In this document: piece after piece, positions 25,742 to 35,107 of the stretch
How positions within the stretch are numbered: the stretch's first letter is position 1
Layout: each line of letters begins with the position of its first letter
Source of the DNA: an uncultured Clostridia bacterium
GTDB lineage: Bacteria; Bacillota; Clostridia; TANB77; CAG-508
Assembly: GCA_944386725.1 (NCBI GenBank)
Contig: CALXCE010000006.1
Location: 1 to 55,805, forward strand
Length of the DNA stretch: 55,805 nucleotides
Direction of reading: 5' to 3'
The notes under the pieces: generated by a model
Told to the model about the DNA's origin: nothing
Database searches by the model: none
The model's input: only the letters and a program-made list of their open reading frames with translations
Position numbers and translations under genes: made by a program

Positions 25742-26632
25742 ATGAGAGGGTTCATCATAGAAAACATCGCTAATTTGTATAAAGTAGAAAAGCAAGAGAG
25801 CAAAGAAATTTATGATGCATTAGCAAGGGGGAAATTTAAGAAAGAAGAAATATCCCCTGTGGTAGGAGATTTTGTTGAGTTTGAAGTGACAGATAAAGAA
25901 AATAAAAAAGCAGTCATTGATAAAATATTAGATAGAAAAGTTTATGTAAAAAGGCCAAAGCTTGCTAATATCACACAAATTGTATTTGTGGTTTCAAGCC
26001 AAAGTCCAAAACCAGATTTACTAATGCTAGACAAACAATTAGCTTTTGCCCAGTTTTTAGGAATAAAATCCTTAATTGTATTAAATAAGACAGATTTAGA
26101 TGATAAAGCAGAGTTTAAAGAAATTAAAAAGACATATGAAAAAATAGGATATAAAGTAGTAGAAACAGAGGCTAAAAATAAAAAGGGAATTGACATTTTA
26201 AAAAAAGAACTAAAAGATAATATGAATGCATTTTCAGGAAATTCAGGTGTTGGAAAATCTACCTTAATCAATGGAATTTTCAATCAAGATATAACCTTAG
26301 AAGGAGAGATTAGTCAAAGAAATAGGAGAGGAAAAAACACGACTACTTCTATTAAGTTATACCGAATTGATGAAAATACTTATATTGCAGACACACCAGG
26401 ATTTTCAACATTTTCTATTGAAGAAATAAAAAGTGAAGAGCTAGCCAATTATTTTGTGGAATTTAAGGACAAGATGGCAAATTGCGAATTTGTAGGATGT
26501 ACCCACATAAAAGAAGAAAATTGTGGTATTAAACAAGCCGTGAAAAAAGGAGAAATTGAGTTAGCAAGATATAATCGATTTTGTAAAATATATCAACAAT
26601 TAAAAGAAAGAGAGGAGAAAAAGAAATGGTAG
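25742..26632 (+). CDS. rsgA: Ribosome small-subunit GTPase RsgA
   Basis: RsgA is a circularly permuted GTPase that checks 30S subunit maturation. The 296-residue product has an N-terminal OB-fold, then the permuted G motifs: NKTD (about 117-120), GNSGVGKST (about 166-174) and DTPGFS (about 217-222), and a C-terminal zinc site with C..H..C spacing (CEFVGCTHIKEENC). AGGAGGAG precedes ATG 25742. Its end overlaps rpe by seven bases. Confidence 0.95.
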   Translation: MRGFIIENIANLYKVEKQESKEIYDALARGKFKKEEISPVVGDFVEFEVTDKENKKAVIDKILDRKVYVKRPKLANITQIVFVVSSQSPKPDLLMLDKQLAFAQFLGIKSLIVLNKTDLDDKAEFKEIKKTYEKIGYKVVETEAKNKKGIDILKKELKDNMNAFSGNSGVGKSTLINGIFNQDITLEGEISQRNRRGKNTTTSIKLYRIDENTYIADTPGFSTFSIEEIKSEELANYFVEFKDKMANCEFVGCTHIKEENCGIKQAVKKGEIELARYNRFCKIYQQLKEREEKKKW

Positions 26633-27285
26633 AAGTTTCAACATCTATATTATCAATCAAGGAAGGAGAAGAATCAAAAGTTTATTTTGAGTTAGAGACA
26701 GCAAAAACAGATTATTTTCATATTGATGTGATGGATGGAAAATTTGTAGAAAAAGATACTTATCATAAGATGATAGAAAATGCATCTTATATAAAAAGAA
26801 TTTCTAATTTACCATTAGATGTACACTTAATGGTAGAAGATGTAAAAACAGCAATAGATGATTTTTTGGCAGTAGAGCCTAATATCATAACATTTCACTT
26901 AGAAGCTTGCAAGAGTAAAGAAGAAGTGTATGAAATTATAAACTATATCAAAGAAAATAATTGTAGAGTGGGAATATCCGTAAAACCAAATACCAAAATA
27001 GAGGAAATATATGAATTTTTACCTTATATTCATATGTGTTTAGTTATGACAGTGGAACCTGGAAAAGGGGGACAAACATTATTAACAGATATGTTAGATA
27101 AAATAGCAACTTTAAAAAAATACGTAGAAGAACAAAACTTAGAATTGGACATAGAAGCAGATGGGGGAATTAATTTAAAAACTGCTCCAGAAGTGAAAAA
27201 AGCAGGTGCTAATGTTTTAGTCGCAGGAACAGCCATTGTTATAGCAAATGATTTTAAAACAATTATTGATGAATTAAAAAGTTAA
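26626..27285 (+). CDS. rpe: Ribulose-phosphate 3-epimerase
   Basis: Rpe interconverts ribulose 5-phosphate and xylulose 5-phosphate. The 219-residue TIM barrel shows HIDVMDGKFV (about 32-41), DVHLMVE (65-71), MTVEPGKGGQ (about 144-153) and EADGGIN (about 180-186), with the metal-binding His and Asp residues. GAGGAG overlaps the end of rsgA. The prpC-prkC-rsgA-rpe order is conserved with Bacillus. Confidence 0.95.
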   Translation: MVEVSTSILSIKEGEESKVYFELETAKTDYFHIDVMDGKFVEKDTYHKMIENASYIKRISNLPLDVHLMVEDVKTAIDDFLAVEPNIITFHLEACKSKEEVYEIINYIKENNCRVGISVKPNTKIEEIYEFLPYIHMCLVMTVEPGKGGQTLLTDMLDKIATLKKYVEEQNLELDIEADGGINLKTAPEVKKAGANVLVAGTAIVIANDFKTIIDELKS

Positions 27286-27317
27286 GAGAAAATAAAAAAA
27301 TCATACATAAATAAAAG

Positions 27318-27358
27318 AGGTTCCATACTAAATGAAAAAATTAGTATGGAGCCATTTT
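27318..27358 (+). terminator. Terminator after rpe
   Basis: GGTTCCATACTA (27319-27330) pairs with TAGTATGGAGCC (27342-27353), followed by T5. Confidence 0.9.
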
Positions 27359-27375
27359 TGATAAGCAATGTTAGT

Positions 27376-28566
27376 TTAATTTTTATTTTCATTTTTTGTA
27401 TCTTTAACTTTTTCTTTTAAAACTAAGCTACAAACAATAATTCCCAATCCTAAGATAACAGCTATTATATTAGCAAAAGAACCAACAAAAGGAATTAGAC
27501 CAATTAACCATAAAACAATACTACATACAACTAACGTGCCAAAAATACCAGTTGTTTTTTGAATTTTTAGTTTATTACAAATGATATGATTAATTGTAAT
27601 AATAAAGATGGACGTACTAATAGTCATTAAAACAAATAAGGCAACCAATAATAATAAAGCTATTTTATAAGTAATTCCTATTACAAATAATAGAATTGCT
27701 AATAGTATACTAATAATTGGTGTTAAAATTCCAAATCCAATAACAGGTAAAATCTTTTTTGTTGTTAAAAGAGATGCATTGTTTTTCAAGAACTTAGGTG
27801 CAAGCCACAAACATAATAGCCAAATAACAATAACAGTAACAACAAAGGTACCTAAAGATAGAATTTGTTTTTGTATAGCATTACCATTATCAAAATCAGC
27901 TTCTTGTTCAAAAGTAGTTTCTCCTGTAACACTACCTTCTGGTATAGAGACTTCCTCTTTTGCGGTATATTTTAAATTACCATTAATTATACCTTGAGAA
28001 GTCAACGTTGCTTCTTCTTCCTTATCCGTATCCATATCTTGAGAAAAATTAAGGTTTACACAATCTATATAAGCATTTCTTCCAATAGTCCCAAAAATAT
28101 TGACAGTATTAGAGCCTACTCGAATATCTCTATAAACATATCCATTAATAGCTGTAGTTTCAGAAGCTGAATATAAATCATAGACAACACCATTTACATT
28201 GACGTTTTTTGAAAGAGTAAATAAGTTACTAAATACATACCCTTGTTCTCCAATGGTAACAGTATTAGCACAAATAAAAGCATCTCCACCAATTTGTGAA
28301 TTGATAGTAACAGTATTGGCTACTACAAATAAGTTTCCATCAACAATATAATCAATGGTAACATCGTCACCAGTTAGGTAAACATCAGTCCTCTTAAAGT
28401 TTTCCTCATCCATAGTGTTAGTAGTAATTTCAGTATTGCTTGAATTCGTAGGTGAACTTGTTGTTGCGTCTTCAGCAGTTTCGTTTTCTGCTCTTACAAC
28501 AGGAAGCGTAAGAGCCAAAATAATTACTGATAAAATAGCAATTATCTTAAATTTGTTTTTTAACAT
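27376..28566 (-). CDS. Membrane protein with bactofilin-like repeat domain
   Basis: The 396-residue protein begins with a signal peptide (about 1-26, cleavage near VRAEN), then a Ser/Thr-rich linker, then a beta-helix-like region (about 60-200) with repeated hydrophobic-Gly units such as VDGNLFVVANTVTINSQ resembling bactofilin/polymer-forming proteins. Four to five membrane helices (about 235-385) follow, and a charged tail. It may be an exported membrane-attached polymer-forming protein; function unknown. AGGAGG lies upstream of the start. Confidence 0.75.
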   Translation of the reverse strand: MLKNKFKIIAILSVIILALTLPVVRAENETAEDATTSSPTNSSNTEITTNTMDEENFKRTDVYLTGDDVTIDYIVDGNLFVVANTVTINSQIGGDAFICANTVTIGEQGYVFSNLFTLSKNVNVNGVVYDLYSASETTAINGYVYRDIRVGSNTVNIFGTIGRNAYIDCVNLNFSQDMDTDKEEEATLTSQGIINGNLKYTAKEEVSIPEGSVTGETTFEQEADFDNGNAIQKQILSLGTFVVTVIVIWLLCLWLAPKFLKNNASLLTTKKILPVIGFGILTPIISILLAILLFVIGITYKIALLLLVALFVLMTISTSIFIITINHIICNKLKIQKTTGIFGTLVVCSIVLWLIGLIPFVGSFANIIAVILGLGIIVCSLVLKEKVKDTKNENKN

Positions 28567-28646
28567 ATAAAATCCCTCCTAAAATTTTTTATATAAATAT
28601 GTAAAAAATATATCTCTTTATTTCGTTTTTGTCAATGAAATACTAG

Positions 28647-29282
28647 TTATTTTTTTGATTGATAAAATTTACAAAATTGATTTACAACGCAAGTGTCACA
28701 TTTTGGATTTCGTGCTGTACAAGTATTTCTACCATGCCATACAAATATATGATTGATATCTTTCAAATATTCTTTCGGAAAAACTTTCAACAAATCTTGT
28801 TCCACTTTTTCGGGATCTTTTTCTTGGGATAATCCGATCAAATTAGATATTCTTTTTGCATGCGTATCAACAGCAACACCTTCAGCAATACCAAAAACCT
28901 CTAATAGAATGACATTAGCACTTTTTCTACCAACCCCTGCTAAGCTTGTCAATTCTTTCATTGTGTGAGGAACTTCTCCATCGAAGTTTTCTAAAATTTG
29001 TTTTGCACATAATTTAATATTTTTAGCTTTATTTTTATAAAATCCGCAAGGATGAATTAATTTTTCTAATTCTTGAATATCGATATCAGCAAAATCTTGA
29101 ATCGTTTTACATCTAGCAAAAAGTTTAGGTGTGGTCTTGTTAACCCTTTCATCGGTGCATTGAGCGGAAAGCATAACAGCAACCACCAACTCAAATGGAG
29201 TTGTAAAGTCTAAGCTACAAGTAGCATCTGGATATCTCTTTTTTAGCAGTTGAATTAAGGTAACAGCATCTTGTTTTTTCAT
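28647..29282 (-). CDS. nth: Endonuclease III
   Basis: A DNA glycosylase/AP lyase for oxidised pyrimidines. The 211-residue product has the helix-hairpin-helix LAGVGRKSANVIL (about 113-125) with the catalytic Lys, VDTHAKRISN carrying the catalytic Asp (about 136), and the C-terminal 4Fe-4S motif C-x6-C-x2-C-x5-C (CTARNPKCDTCVVNQFC). AGGAGA precedes ATG 29282, so I prefer this to the longer upstream reading. Confidence 0.95.
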   Translation of the reverse strand: MKKQDAVTLIQLLKKRYPDATCSLDFTTPFELVVAVMLSAQCTDERVNKTTPKLFARCKTIQDFADIDIQELEKLIHPCGFYKNKAKNIKLCAKQILENFDGEVPHTMKELTSLAGVGRKSANVILLEVFGIAEGVAVDTHAKRISNLIGLSQEKDPEKVEQDLLKVFPKEYLKDINHIFVWHGRNTCTARNPKCDTCVVNQFCKFYQSKK

Positions 29283-29455
29283 AACATCATCTCCTGAAAA
29301 TATTTTACAAGATAAAAGCAAAATAGTCAATTATAGCGTGTTTTTTGGTTAAAAAGAGGGTAAAAATAATATGGAGAAAATTGTTTTACATAAAAAGGAA
29401 CGAATAATAAAAAAGAGTAATATAATATACAAAAACAAAGGAGGTAATAATTATT

Positions 29456-29605
29456 ATGTTAAGGTTATTTCGAAAAACGCTTGCCATTTGCTTAATTGGT
29501 TTAGGATTAGGAATTCTATTAGTATTATTACTTCCTATAACAGGTTGGCTATTTATCATAGGAGTCGTCGTAATTTGTGTTGGTTTTATGTGGCTTGCTT
29601 GTTAG
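29456..29605 (+). CDS. Small two-helix membrane protein
   Basis: A 49-residue protein with a basic N-terminus (MLRLFRKT) and two hydrophobic segments (about 9-27 and 31-48) separated by PITGW. AAAGGAGG lies 11 bases upstream. It is just before spoVM, so a sporulation role is possible but unproven. Confidence 0.7.
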   Translation: MLRLFRKTLAICLIGLGLGILLVLLLPITGWLFIIGVVVICVGFMWLAC

Positions 29606-29627
29606 AATATAAAGGAGGGAGATACAT

Positions 29628-29702
29628 ATGACAGTAGTTGTAAAAAAAGTACCAAAGTTTTTAAGAGGGTTTGTAAAATTAATTTTTGGAATTAAAGATT
29701 AG
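29628..29702 (+). CDS. spoVM: Stage V sporulation protein SpoVM (24 residues)
   Basis: SpoVM is a tiny amphipathic helix that recognises the curved forespore membrane and anchors the SpoIVA coat ATPase. The product MTVVVKKVPKFLRGFVKLIF plus GIKD has the family pattern of a beta-like start, KxPKFL, and an amphipathic helix. AAAGGAGGG is at 29611-29619, close to the ATG. Location near prpC-prkC-rsgA-rpe and next to rpmB matches Bacillus. It is too short for most gene finders. Confidence 0.85.
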   Translation: MTVVVKKVPKFLRGFVKLIFGIKD

Positions 29703-30014
29703 GTGCAATGGGGACGTTTCTTTTTGCTCCTTTTGGTGCACTTAGGGACACATCTTGGTTAGAGATATATTATATTGTTGTTATATATTATTTTTATATT
29801 CATTCCTCAGTTTGTTACATGACCTAGAAAATCTAATAGAAATCAGTCAGCGCCCTCATGGTTGGTGAGATTCCCTAACTGATTTAATAAAATTTTCTAC
29901 GGTCATTACACTGTACATTTGTCATTTCTATTAAAAATAATATATAACAACACTTAAATAAAGATGTGTCCCTAAGTGTGCCAAAAGGAGCAAAAAGAAA
30001 CGTCCCCAATTGCC
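29703..30014. mobile_element. 310-bp palindromic MITE/REP-like element
   Basis: Terminal inverted repeats of about 95 bases: the left end (from GCAATGGGGACGTTTC at 29705) and the right end (to GAAACGTCCCCAATTGC at 30013) match almost perfectly for 50 bases, then continue through a TTGTTATATATTATTTTTA arm. The centre also folds: 29819-29832 with 29892-29906, and AATCAGT (29841-29847) with ACTGATT (29878-29884), enclosing a GC-richer 30-base core. There is no open reading frame. It fills the gap between spoVM and rpmB. Confidence 0.85.
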
Positions 30015-30020
30015 CAACAA

Positions 30021-30044
30021 AAAAAGAGCAGTTATGCTCTTTTT
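30021..30044 (-). terminator. Terminator of rpmB containing its stop codon
   Basis: On the minus strand AAAGAGCA-TAAC-TGCTCTTT is followed by T residues; the rpmB TAA forms part of the loop. Confidence 0.8.
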
Positions 30045-30229
30045 ACTTTACCATCTTTTAAACATTTTGCGCATACATATATTCTTTTGGTTTGACCATT
30101 CATCTCAGCTTTTACTCTTCTTAAATTAGGTTTCCATGTACGTGGAGATCTTTTACTAATATGAGAACGAGTAATACTAAGTTTATTTCCATGACTTGCT
30201 GTCTTTTGACAAATTTCACATACTGCCAT
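30032..30229 (-). CDS. rpmB: 50S ribosomal protein L28
   Basis: The 65-residue protein starts MAVCEICQKTASHGN and has two CxxC zinc-binding pairs (CEIC at 4-7, CAKC at 53-56), as in zinc-containing L28. The LRRVKAEMNG and RSPRTWKPNL segments are diagnostic. GGAGGT precedes ATG 30229, so an upstream ATG at 30241 is not used. It faces away from spoVM. Confidence 0.96.
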   Translation of the reverse strand: MAVCEICQKTASHGNKLSITRSHISKRSPRTWKPNLRRVKAEMNGQTKRIYVCAKCLKDGKVKRA

Positions 30230-30333
30230 TCTTAATTGCACCTCCTAAATCTTCTTAAATAAATTGACTAATAACAAGTTTAACACAAATAGAAAAAAAA
30301 AACAAGTATTTTTTGAAAAATATAAAAAATTCC

Positions 30334-30361
30334 TTGCAAAATAGGAAAAATGTGGTATAAT
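30334..30361 (+). promoter_or_regulatory. Promoter of tig
   Basis: TTGCAA (30334-30339), 16-base spacer, TATAAT (30356-30361). Confidence 0.75.
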
Positions 30362-30400
30362 GTATAAGCTATGTGATTAATAAAGAAAGGATTGAAAATA

Positions 30401-31687
30401 ATGAATTGTAAAGTAGAAAAAACAAAAAATGCAAATGAAGTAAAATTAGAAATAACAGTTGAGGCGGAAAAATTTGAGGAAGCTATCAAAAAAGTATATT
30501 TTAAAAGTGCCAAATATTTTAACATACCAGGATTTAGAAAAGGAAAAGCACCAATGCAAATTGTAGAGAAATATTATGGGAAAGAAATTTTCTACGAAGA
30601 TGCTTTCAATGAAGTAGCTGAGGACGCTTTAAAAGAAGCAGTAAAAGAAAATAAATTAGAAGTAGTAAGTAGACCAGATATAGATATTACACAAATTGAA
30701 AAAGGAAAAGACTTAATTTTTACAGCAATTATGCAAACAAAACCAGAAGCTAAGCTTGGAAAATATAAAGGTATAGAAATCAAAAAAATTGAGTATAATG
30801 TAACGGATGAAGATATTGAGCATGAATTAGGACATATGCAAGAACACAATTCAAGACTAATTTCTATTGAAGACAGACCAATCGAGAGTGGAGATATTGC
30901 AACTATTGATTTTGAAGGATTCGTAGATGGAAAAGCCTTTGAAGGTGGAAAGGCAGAAGGACATGAATTAGAAATTGGAAGCAATACTTTTATTCCAGGA
31001 TTTGAGGACCAAGTTATTGGAATGAAAATCGATGAAGAAAAAGACATCCAAGTAAAATTCCCAGATGAATATTTTTCTAAAGATTTAGCAGGAAAAGATG
31101 CTACTTTTAAAGTAAAAGTTCACGAAATTAAAAAGAAAGAATTACCTAAATTAGATGATGAATTTGCAAAAGACGTTAGTGAATTTGATACCTTAAAAGA
31201 ATTAAAAGAAAGCATCAAAGAAAAACAACAAAAGCAAAATGATGAAAAAGCAAAATATGAAACACAAGAAGCTGTTATAAAAGCAGTTTGTGAAGATATG
31301 AAAGTAGAAATTCCATCTGGAATGGTAGAAACAGAAGTTGACAATATGTTAAAAGACATTGAACAAAGATTATCTTATCAAGGATTGAAATTAGATCAAT
31401 ATCTTCAAATGATGGGTAAAACCGAAGAAGATATGAGAAAAGAATATGAACCTCAAGCAATAGAAGGAATTAAATCAAGATTAGCTTTAGAAGCAGTTAT
31501 CAAAGCTGAAAAAATAGAAGCAACAGATAAAGAAGTAGATGAAAAATTAAAAGAAATGGCTAAGAATTACGGAAAAGAAAATGATGAAGAATTCTTGAAA
31601 AATGAAAATGCAAGAAATTACATAAAAGAAGGATTATCATCAGAAAAAGCAATGGATTTCTTAGTAGAAAATGCAAAAATAAAATAA
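30401..31687 (+). CDS. tig: Trigger factor chaperone
   Basis: Trigger factor binds the ribosome exit and folds nascent chains. The 428-residue protein has an N-terminal ribosome-binding domain with the signature PGFRKGKAP (about 44-52), a central FKBP-type PPIase domain (about 155-240, GDIATIDFEGFVDG) and a helical C-terminal chaperone domain. GAAAGG precedes ATG 30401. It leads the tig-clpP-clpX cluster, a common arrangement. Confidence 0.96.
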   Translation: MNCKVEKTKNANEVKLEITVEAEKFEEAIKKVYFKSAKYFNIPGFRKGKAPMQIVEKYYGKEIFYEDAFNEVAEDALKEAVKENKLEVVSRPDIDITQIEKGKDLIFTAIMQTKPEAKLGKYKGIEIKKIEYNVTDEDIEHELGHMQEHNSRLISIEDRPIESGDIATIDFEGFVDGKAFEGGKAEGHELEIGSNTFIPGFEDQVIGMKIDEEKDIQVKFPDEYFSKDLAGKDATFKVKVHEIKKKELPKLDDEFAKDVSEFDTLKELKESIKEKQQKQNDEKAKYETQEAVIKAVCEDMKVEIPSGMVETEVDNMLKDIEQRLSYQGLKLDQYLQMMGKTEEDMRKEYEPQAIEGIKSRLALEAVIKAEKIEATDKEVDEKLKEMAKNYGKENDEEFLKNENARNYIKEGLSSEKAMDFLVENAKIK

Positions 31688-31699
31688 TAGAAAATAAAA

Positions 31700-31745
31700 G
31701 GTTGGGGTGCAAAACTAAGAAGTTAATTTTTAACCCCAGCTTTTT
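31700..31745 (+). terminator. Probable terminator after tig
   Basis: TTGGGGT-type left arm (31702-31708) pairs with ACCCCAG (31733-31739), followed by CTTTTT. Confidence 0.6.
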
Positions 31746-31825
31746 GGATTTTCTAAGGTTTTATCATTAAAATGTAGAAAATATATTTTAGTTTATTTAA
31801 TTAAGAAAAAACGAGGAGGAAAGTT

Positions 31826-32431
31826 ATGTTAGAAAAAAATAGTTTAGTGCCATATGTAATTGAACAAACCAGTAAAGGAGAAAGGTCTTATGACATTTTC
31901 TCAAGATTATTAAAAGATAGAATTATATTTTTAGGAGAAGATGTCAATCCAACTACATCTAGTTTAATCATTGCCCAATTATTATTCTTAGAATCAGAAG
32001 ATCCAGATAAAGATATCAATTTATATATTAATTCACCAGGAGGTTCTATTACAGACGGAATGGGAATTATTGACACAATGAATTATATTAAATGTCCCGT
32101 ATCAACCATATGCGTTGGAATGGCAGCAAGCATGGGAGCTGCACTTCTAGCTGCTGGAGAAAAAGGAAAAAGATTTGCAACACCAAATGCAGAAATCTTA
32201 ATACATCAACCATTAATTGGTGGTGGAGGAATTTCAGGGCAAGCAACAGAAGTAAAAATTCATGCAGACCACTTAGTAAAAACAAGAGAAAAATTAAATA
32301 AATTCTTAAGTGATCGAACAGGTCAAAGCATAGAAACGATTCAAAAAGATACGGAAAGAGATAACTATATGACAGCAGAAGAAGCTTTAAAATATGGTTT
32401 AATTGATGGAATTATGGACAAAAGAAAATAA
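31826..32431 (+). CDS. clpP: ATP-dependent Clp protease proteolytic subunit
   Basis: ClpP is the serine protease chamber used by ClpX and ClpC. The 201-residue protein has the catalytic Ser in [14 protein letters not shown] (about residue 98), catalytic His in [10 protein letters not shown] (about 123) and a catalytic Asp near 172. GAGGAGG at 31813-31819 precedes the ATG. I see no clear CtsR heptad pair upstream. Confidence 0.97.
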   Translation: MLEKNSLVPYVIEQTSKGERSYDIFSRLLKDRIIFLGEDVNPTTSSLIIAQLLFLESEDPDKDINLYINSPGGSITDGMGIIDTMNYIKCPVSTICVGMAASMGAALLAAGEKGKRFATPNAEILIHQPLIGGGGISGQATEVKIHADHLVKTREKLNKFLSDRTGQSIETIQKDTERDNYMTAEEALKYGLIDGIMDKRK

Positions 32432-32452
32432 ATGAAAGGAAGAATATAAAAA

Positions 32453-33779
32453 ATGGCAAAAAATGACACACCAAAAAGTGTAAGATGTTCTTTTTGTGGA
32501 AAGTCACAAGAAAATGTTAGGAAAATAGTAGCTGGACCAGGCGTATACATTTGTGATGAATGTGTAGAGCTTTGTACTAGTATTATAGAAGCTGAGTTAT
32601 ATGATGATGAAAAAGCAGGCTATACCTTAAATGAGCTAAATGATATTCCAAGTCCAAGAGAAATTAAACAAGTATTAGATGATTATGTAATTGGGCAAGA
32701 AGAAGCTAAAAAGACTTTATCAGTAGCAGTATACAATCATTATAAAAGAGTGGCTCATGAAGAAAATGCTTCTAAAGACGATGTTGAAATTCAAAAAAGT
32801 AATATTTTGCTTTTAGGTCCAACTGGTTGTGGTAAAACCCTATTAGCAAGAACATTAGCTAAAATACTAAATGTACCATTTGCCATAGCAGATGCTACTA
32901 CCTTAACAGAAGCTGGATATGTAGGAGAAGATGTGGAAAATATCTTGTTAAAACTAATCCAAGCAGCAGATGGTGATGTTCAAAAAGCAGAAAAAGGTAT
33001 TATTTATATTGATGAAATTGATAAAATAACAAGAAAGTCAGAAAATCCGTCTATCACGAGAGATGTGAGCCGGAGAAGGTGTACAACAAGCCTTATTGAA
33101 AATTATTGAAGGAACCATTGCATCAGTTCCTCCACAAGGAGGAAGAAAACATCCAAATCAAGAGTTAATTCAAATCAATACAGAAAACATATTAATTATA
33201 TGCGGTGGAGCTTTTGAAGGATTAGAAGATATCATAAAAGATAGAACGGGTGAAAAAGCAATCGGATTTGGAAGCCAAATTAAGAGCAAAAAGGAATTGA
33301 ATCAATATGAAGTTTTTCAAGAATTATTACCACAAGACTTGTTAAAATTTGGTTTAATACCAGAATTTATTGGAAGATTACCAATTATTGCAACTTTAAA
33401 AGAATTGGATAAAGAAGCACTGATTAAAATATTAATAGAGCCTAAAAATGCTTTAGTAAAACAATATCAGAAATTGTTTCAAATTGATGGTGTTGAATTA
33501 GTTTTTGAACAAGAGGCATTAGAAGCAATTGTTGATAAAGCAATTGAAAGAAAGACAGGAGCTAGAGGACTTCGCTCGATTATAGAAGAGATTATGAGAG
33601 ATATTATGTATGAGATACCATCCAATCCAAATATTGAAAAATGTACCATAACCAAAGATACGGTATTAAATGATATAGGGCCTAAAACTGTTATCAATGA
33701 AGAAAAGATGGTGCGTAAACCAATCGTAAAGAAGAAAAGGCAAGTACCTGCAAATCAGGATGAAAAAGAAACAGCATAG
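32453..33779 (+). CDS. clpX: ClpX unfoldase (read through a +1 shift at CGG)
   Basis: ClpX unfolds substrates for ClpP. The N-terminus has a zinc-binding domain (CSFCGK ... CDECVELC, about 12-41), then Walker A GPTGCGKT (about 122-129) and Walker [10 protein letters not shown]. After SITRDVS an in-frame CGG (33071-33073) derails the frame; skipping its C gives [18 protein letters not shown], the invariant ClpX sequence, and leads into the remaining AAA+ large and small domains ending with [16 protein letters not shown]. The full product is 441 residues, a normal size. The unshifted product would be 218 residues and inactive. Confidence 0.95.
33071..33074 (+). other. +1 frameshift site CGGA in clpX
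   Basis: The frame reads GAT GTG AGC CGG AGA AGG. Skipping C gives DVS-GEGVQQ, an invariant motif of ClpX. Confidence 0.95.
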
Positions 33780-33793
33780 GCTGTTCTTTTTTT
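33770..33793 (+). terminator. Terminator overlapping the clpX stop
   Basis: AACAGC / GCTGTT flank the TAG region, followed by seven T. Confidence 0.75.
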
Positions 33794-33832
33794 GTGTTAA
33801 AACCATATATTTTATCAAAGGAGATGAAATAT

Positions 33833-34318
33833 ATGGAATATAATAGAGCAGCGGTAGTTGAATATGCTAGAAAATGGGCATTCTCAAGAAATCCACAATA
33901 CTATAATTTTGATGCAGTTGGAGGAGATTGTACTAGTTTTGCCTCACAATGTATCTATGCGGGATGTAAAAAAATGAATTATGCAAAAGATTTAGGATGG
34001 TATTATATTAATGGAAATAATAAATCACCATCATGGAGTGGAGTAGAATACTTACATCAATTTTTAATTAACAATAAAGGTAGCGGTCCACAGGCAATTG
34101 AAACAACGCAAAATAAAATAGAAATAGGAGATATTGCTCAATTATCTTTTGATGGAGAGCAATTTGGACATACATTAGTCATTGTAAATATTGAAAATAA
34201 ATTTACTTTTCGAGGAATAAAAATTGCTTCTCATACATTTGATAGTTTTAATAAAGCAATTTCAGAGTATAATTTCCAAAAAATTAGATGGCTTCATATA
34301 AAAGGAGTTGGTGTTTAA
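33833..34318 (+). CDS. Amidase-like domain protein
   Basis: The 161-residue protein matches the Amidase_6-type family of Firmicutes: YNRAAVVEYARKWAFSRNP, then GGDCTSFASQCIYAG with the presumed catalytic Cys near residue 32, and a GHTLVIV segment with the catalytic His (about 117). Such domains usually sit on secreted proteins, but here there is no signal peptide, so it may act inside the cell, for example during sporulation. GGAG at 33820-33823 supports ATG 33833. Confidence 0.78.
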   Translation: MEYNRAAVVEYARKWAFSRNPQYYNFDAVGGDCTSFASQCIYAGCKKMNYAKDLGWYYINGNNKSPSWSGVEYLHQFLINNKGSGPQAIETTQNKIEIGDIAQLSFDGEQFGHTLVIVNIENKFTFRGIKIASHTFDSFNKAISEYNFQKIRWLHIKGVGV

Positions 34319-34346
34319 GAGAAAATTAATATTTTCTCTATTTTTT
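34318..34346 (+). terminator. Terminator after amidase gene
   Basis: AGAGAAAAT-TAAT-ATTTTCTCT followed by a T-rich tract. Confidence 0.8.
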
Positions 34347-34395
34347 ATTCATAAATTATATGGTATACTAAACATAGTAAAGGGGAAATGAAAAA

Positions 34396-35107
34396 ATGTA
34401 TAACGTATTAGTTGTTGATGATGATAAAGAAATCGTAGGAGCCATCGAAATTTATTTAAAACAAGAAGGATACAACATATTAAAAGCATACAATGGAAAC
34501 CAAGCCCTTAAAATAATACAAGAAAACGAAATCCACCTTATTATATTAGACATTATGATGCCACAAAAAGATGGAATCGAAACATTAGAAGAAATCAGAA
34601 AAGATAAAAGCATTCCTGTGATTTTGCTATCAGCCAAATCAGAAGATTATGACAAAATAGAAGGATTAAATTCTGGGGCAGATGATTACATTACAAAACC
34701 ATTTAATCCACTAGAATTAATTGCTAGAGTAAATTCGAATTTAAGAAGATATGTAAGCCTTCGGTTCCTTAGAAAACAAAAACAATAGCAAAATTTATCA
34801 AAGCGGAGAATTAGTAGTTAATGATGAAACAAAAAAAGTAACCGTGGATGGTAAAGAAGTTAAACTAACAGCAACCGAATTTAATATCTTAAAATTTTTA
34901 TTAGAAAACAAAGGTAAAGTATATTCTATTCCAGAAATTTATGAAAATGTATGGAAAGAAGAAGGATTTGGTGCAGAAAACATTATTGCAGTTCATATTA
35001 GACACATTAGAGAGAAGATAGAGATTAATCCCAAAGATCCTAAATATTTAAAAGTAATATGGGGCGTTGGATATAAGATAGAAGATGAGGGGGTAGTAAT
35101 CAAGTGA
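34396..35107 (+). CDS. OmpR-family response regulator (read through a +1 shift at CGG)
   Basis: The N-terminal receiver domain has DDD (8-10), phospho-acceptor Asp in LIILDIMMP (about 53) and Lys in ITKPFNP (about 102). The frame derails after RRYVSL at CGG (34762-34764), with a stop nine codons on. Skipping C gives SL-GSLENKNNSKIYQSGELVVND and continues into the winged-helix DNA-binding domain (LTATEFNIL ... VHIRHIREKIE ... VWGVGYKIE). The 236-residue total is normal. Its stop overlaps the kinase start by four bases (GTGA). Confidence 0.92.
34762..34765 (+). other. +1 frameshift site CGGT in response regulator
   Basis: The frame reads AGC CTT CGG TTC. Skipping C gives SL-GSLEN and joins receiver to DNA-binding domain. 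The site is in the interdomain linker. Confidence 0.88.

Noticed and set aside
29840..29885. FMN- or other riboswitch-like GGTGAGATTCCCTAA in the palindromic element
   Set aside because: Only one short segment is similar; the multi-helix layout is not there, and no matching metabolic gene follows.
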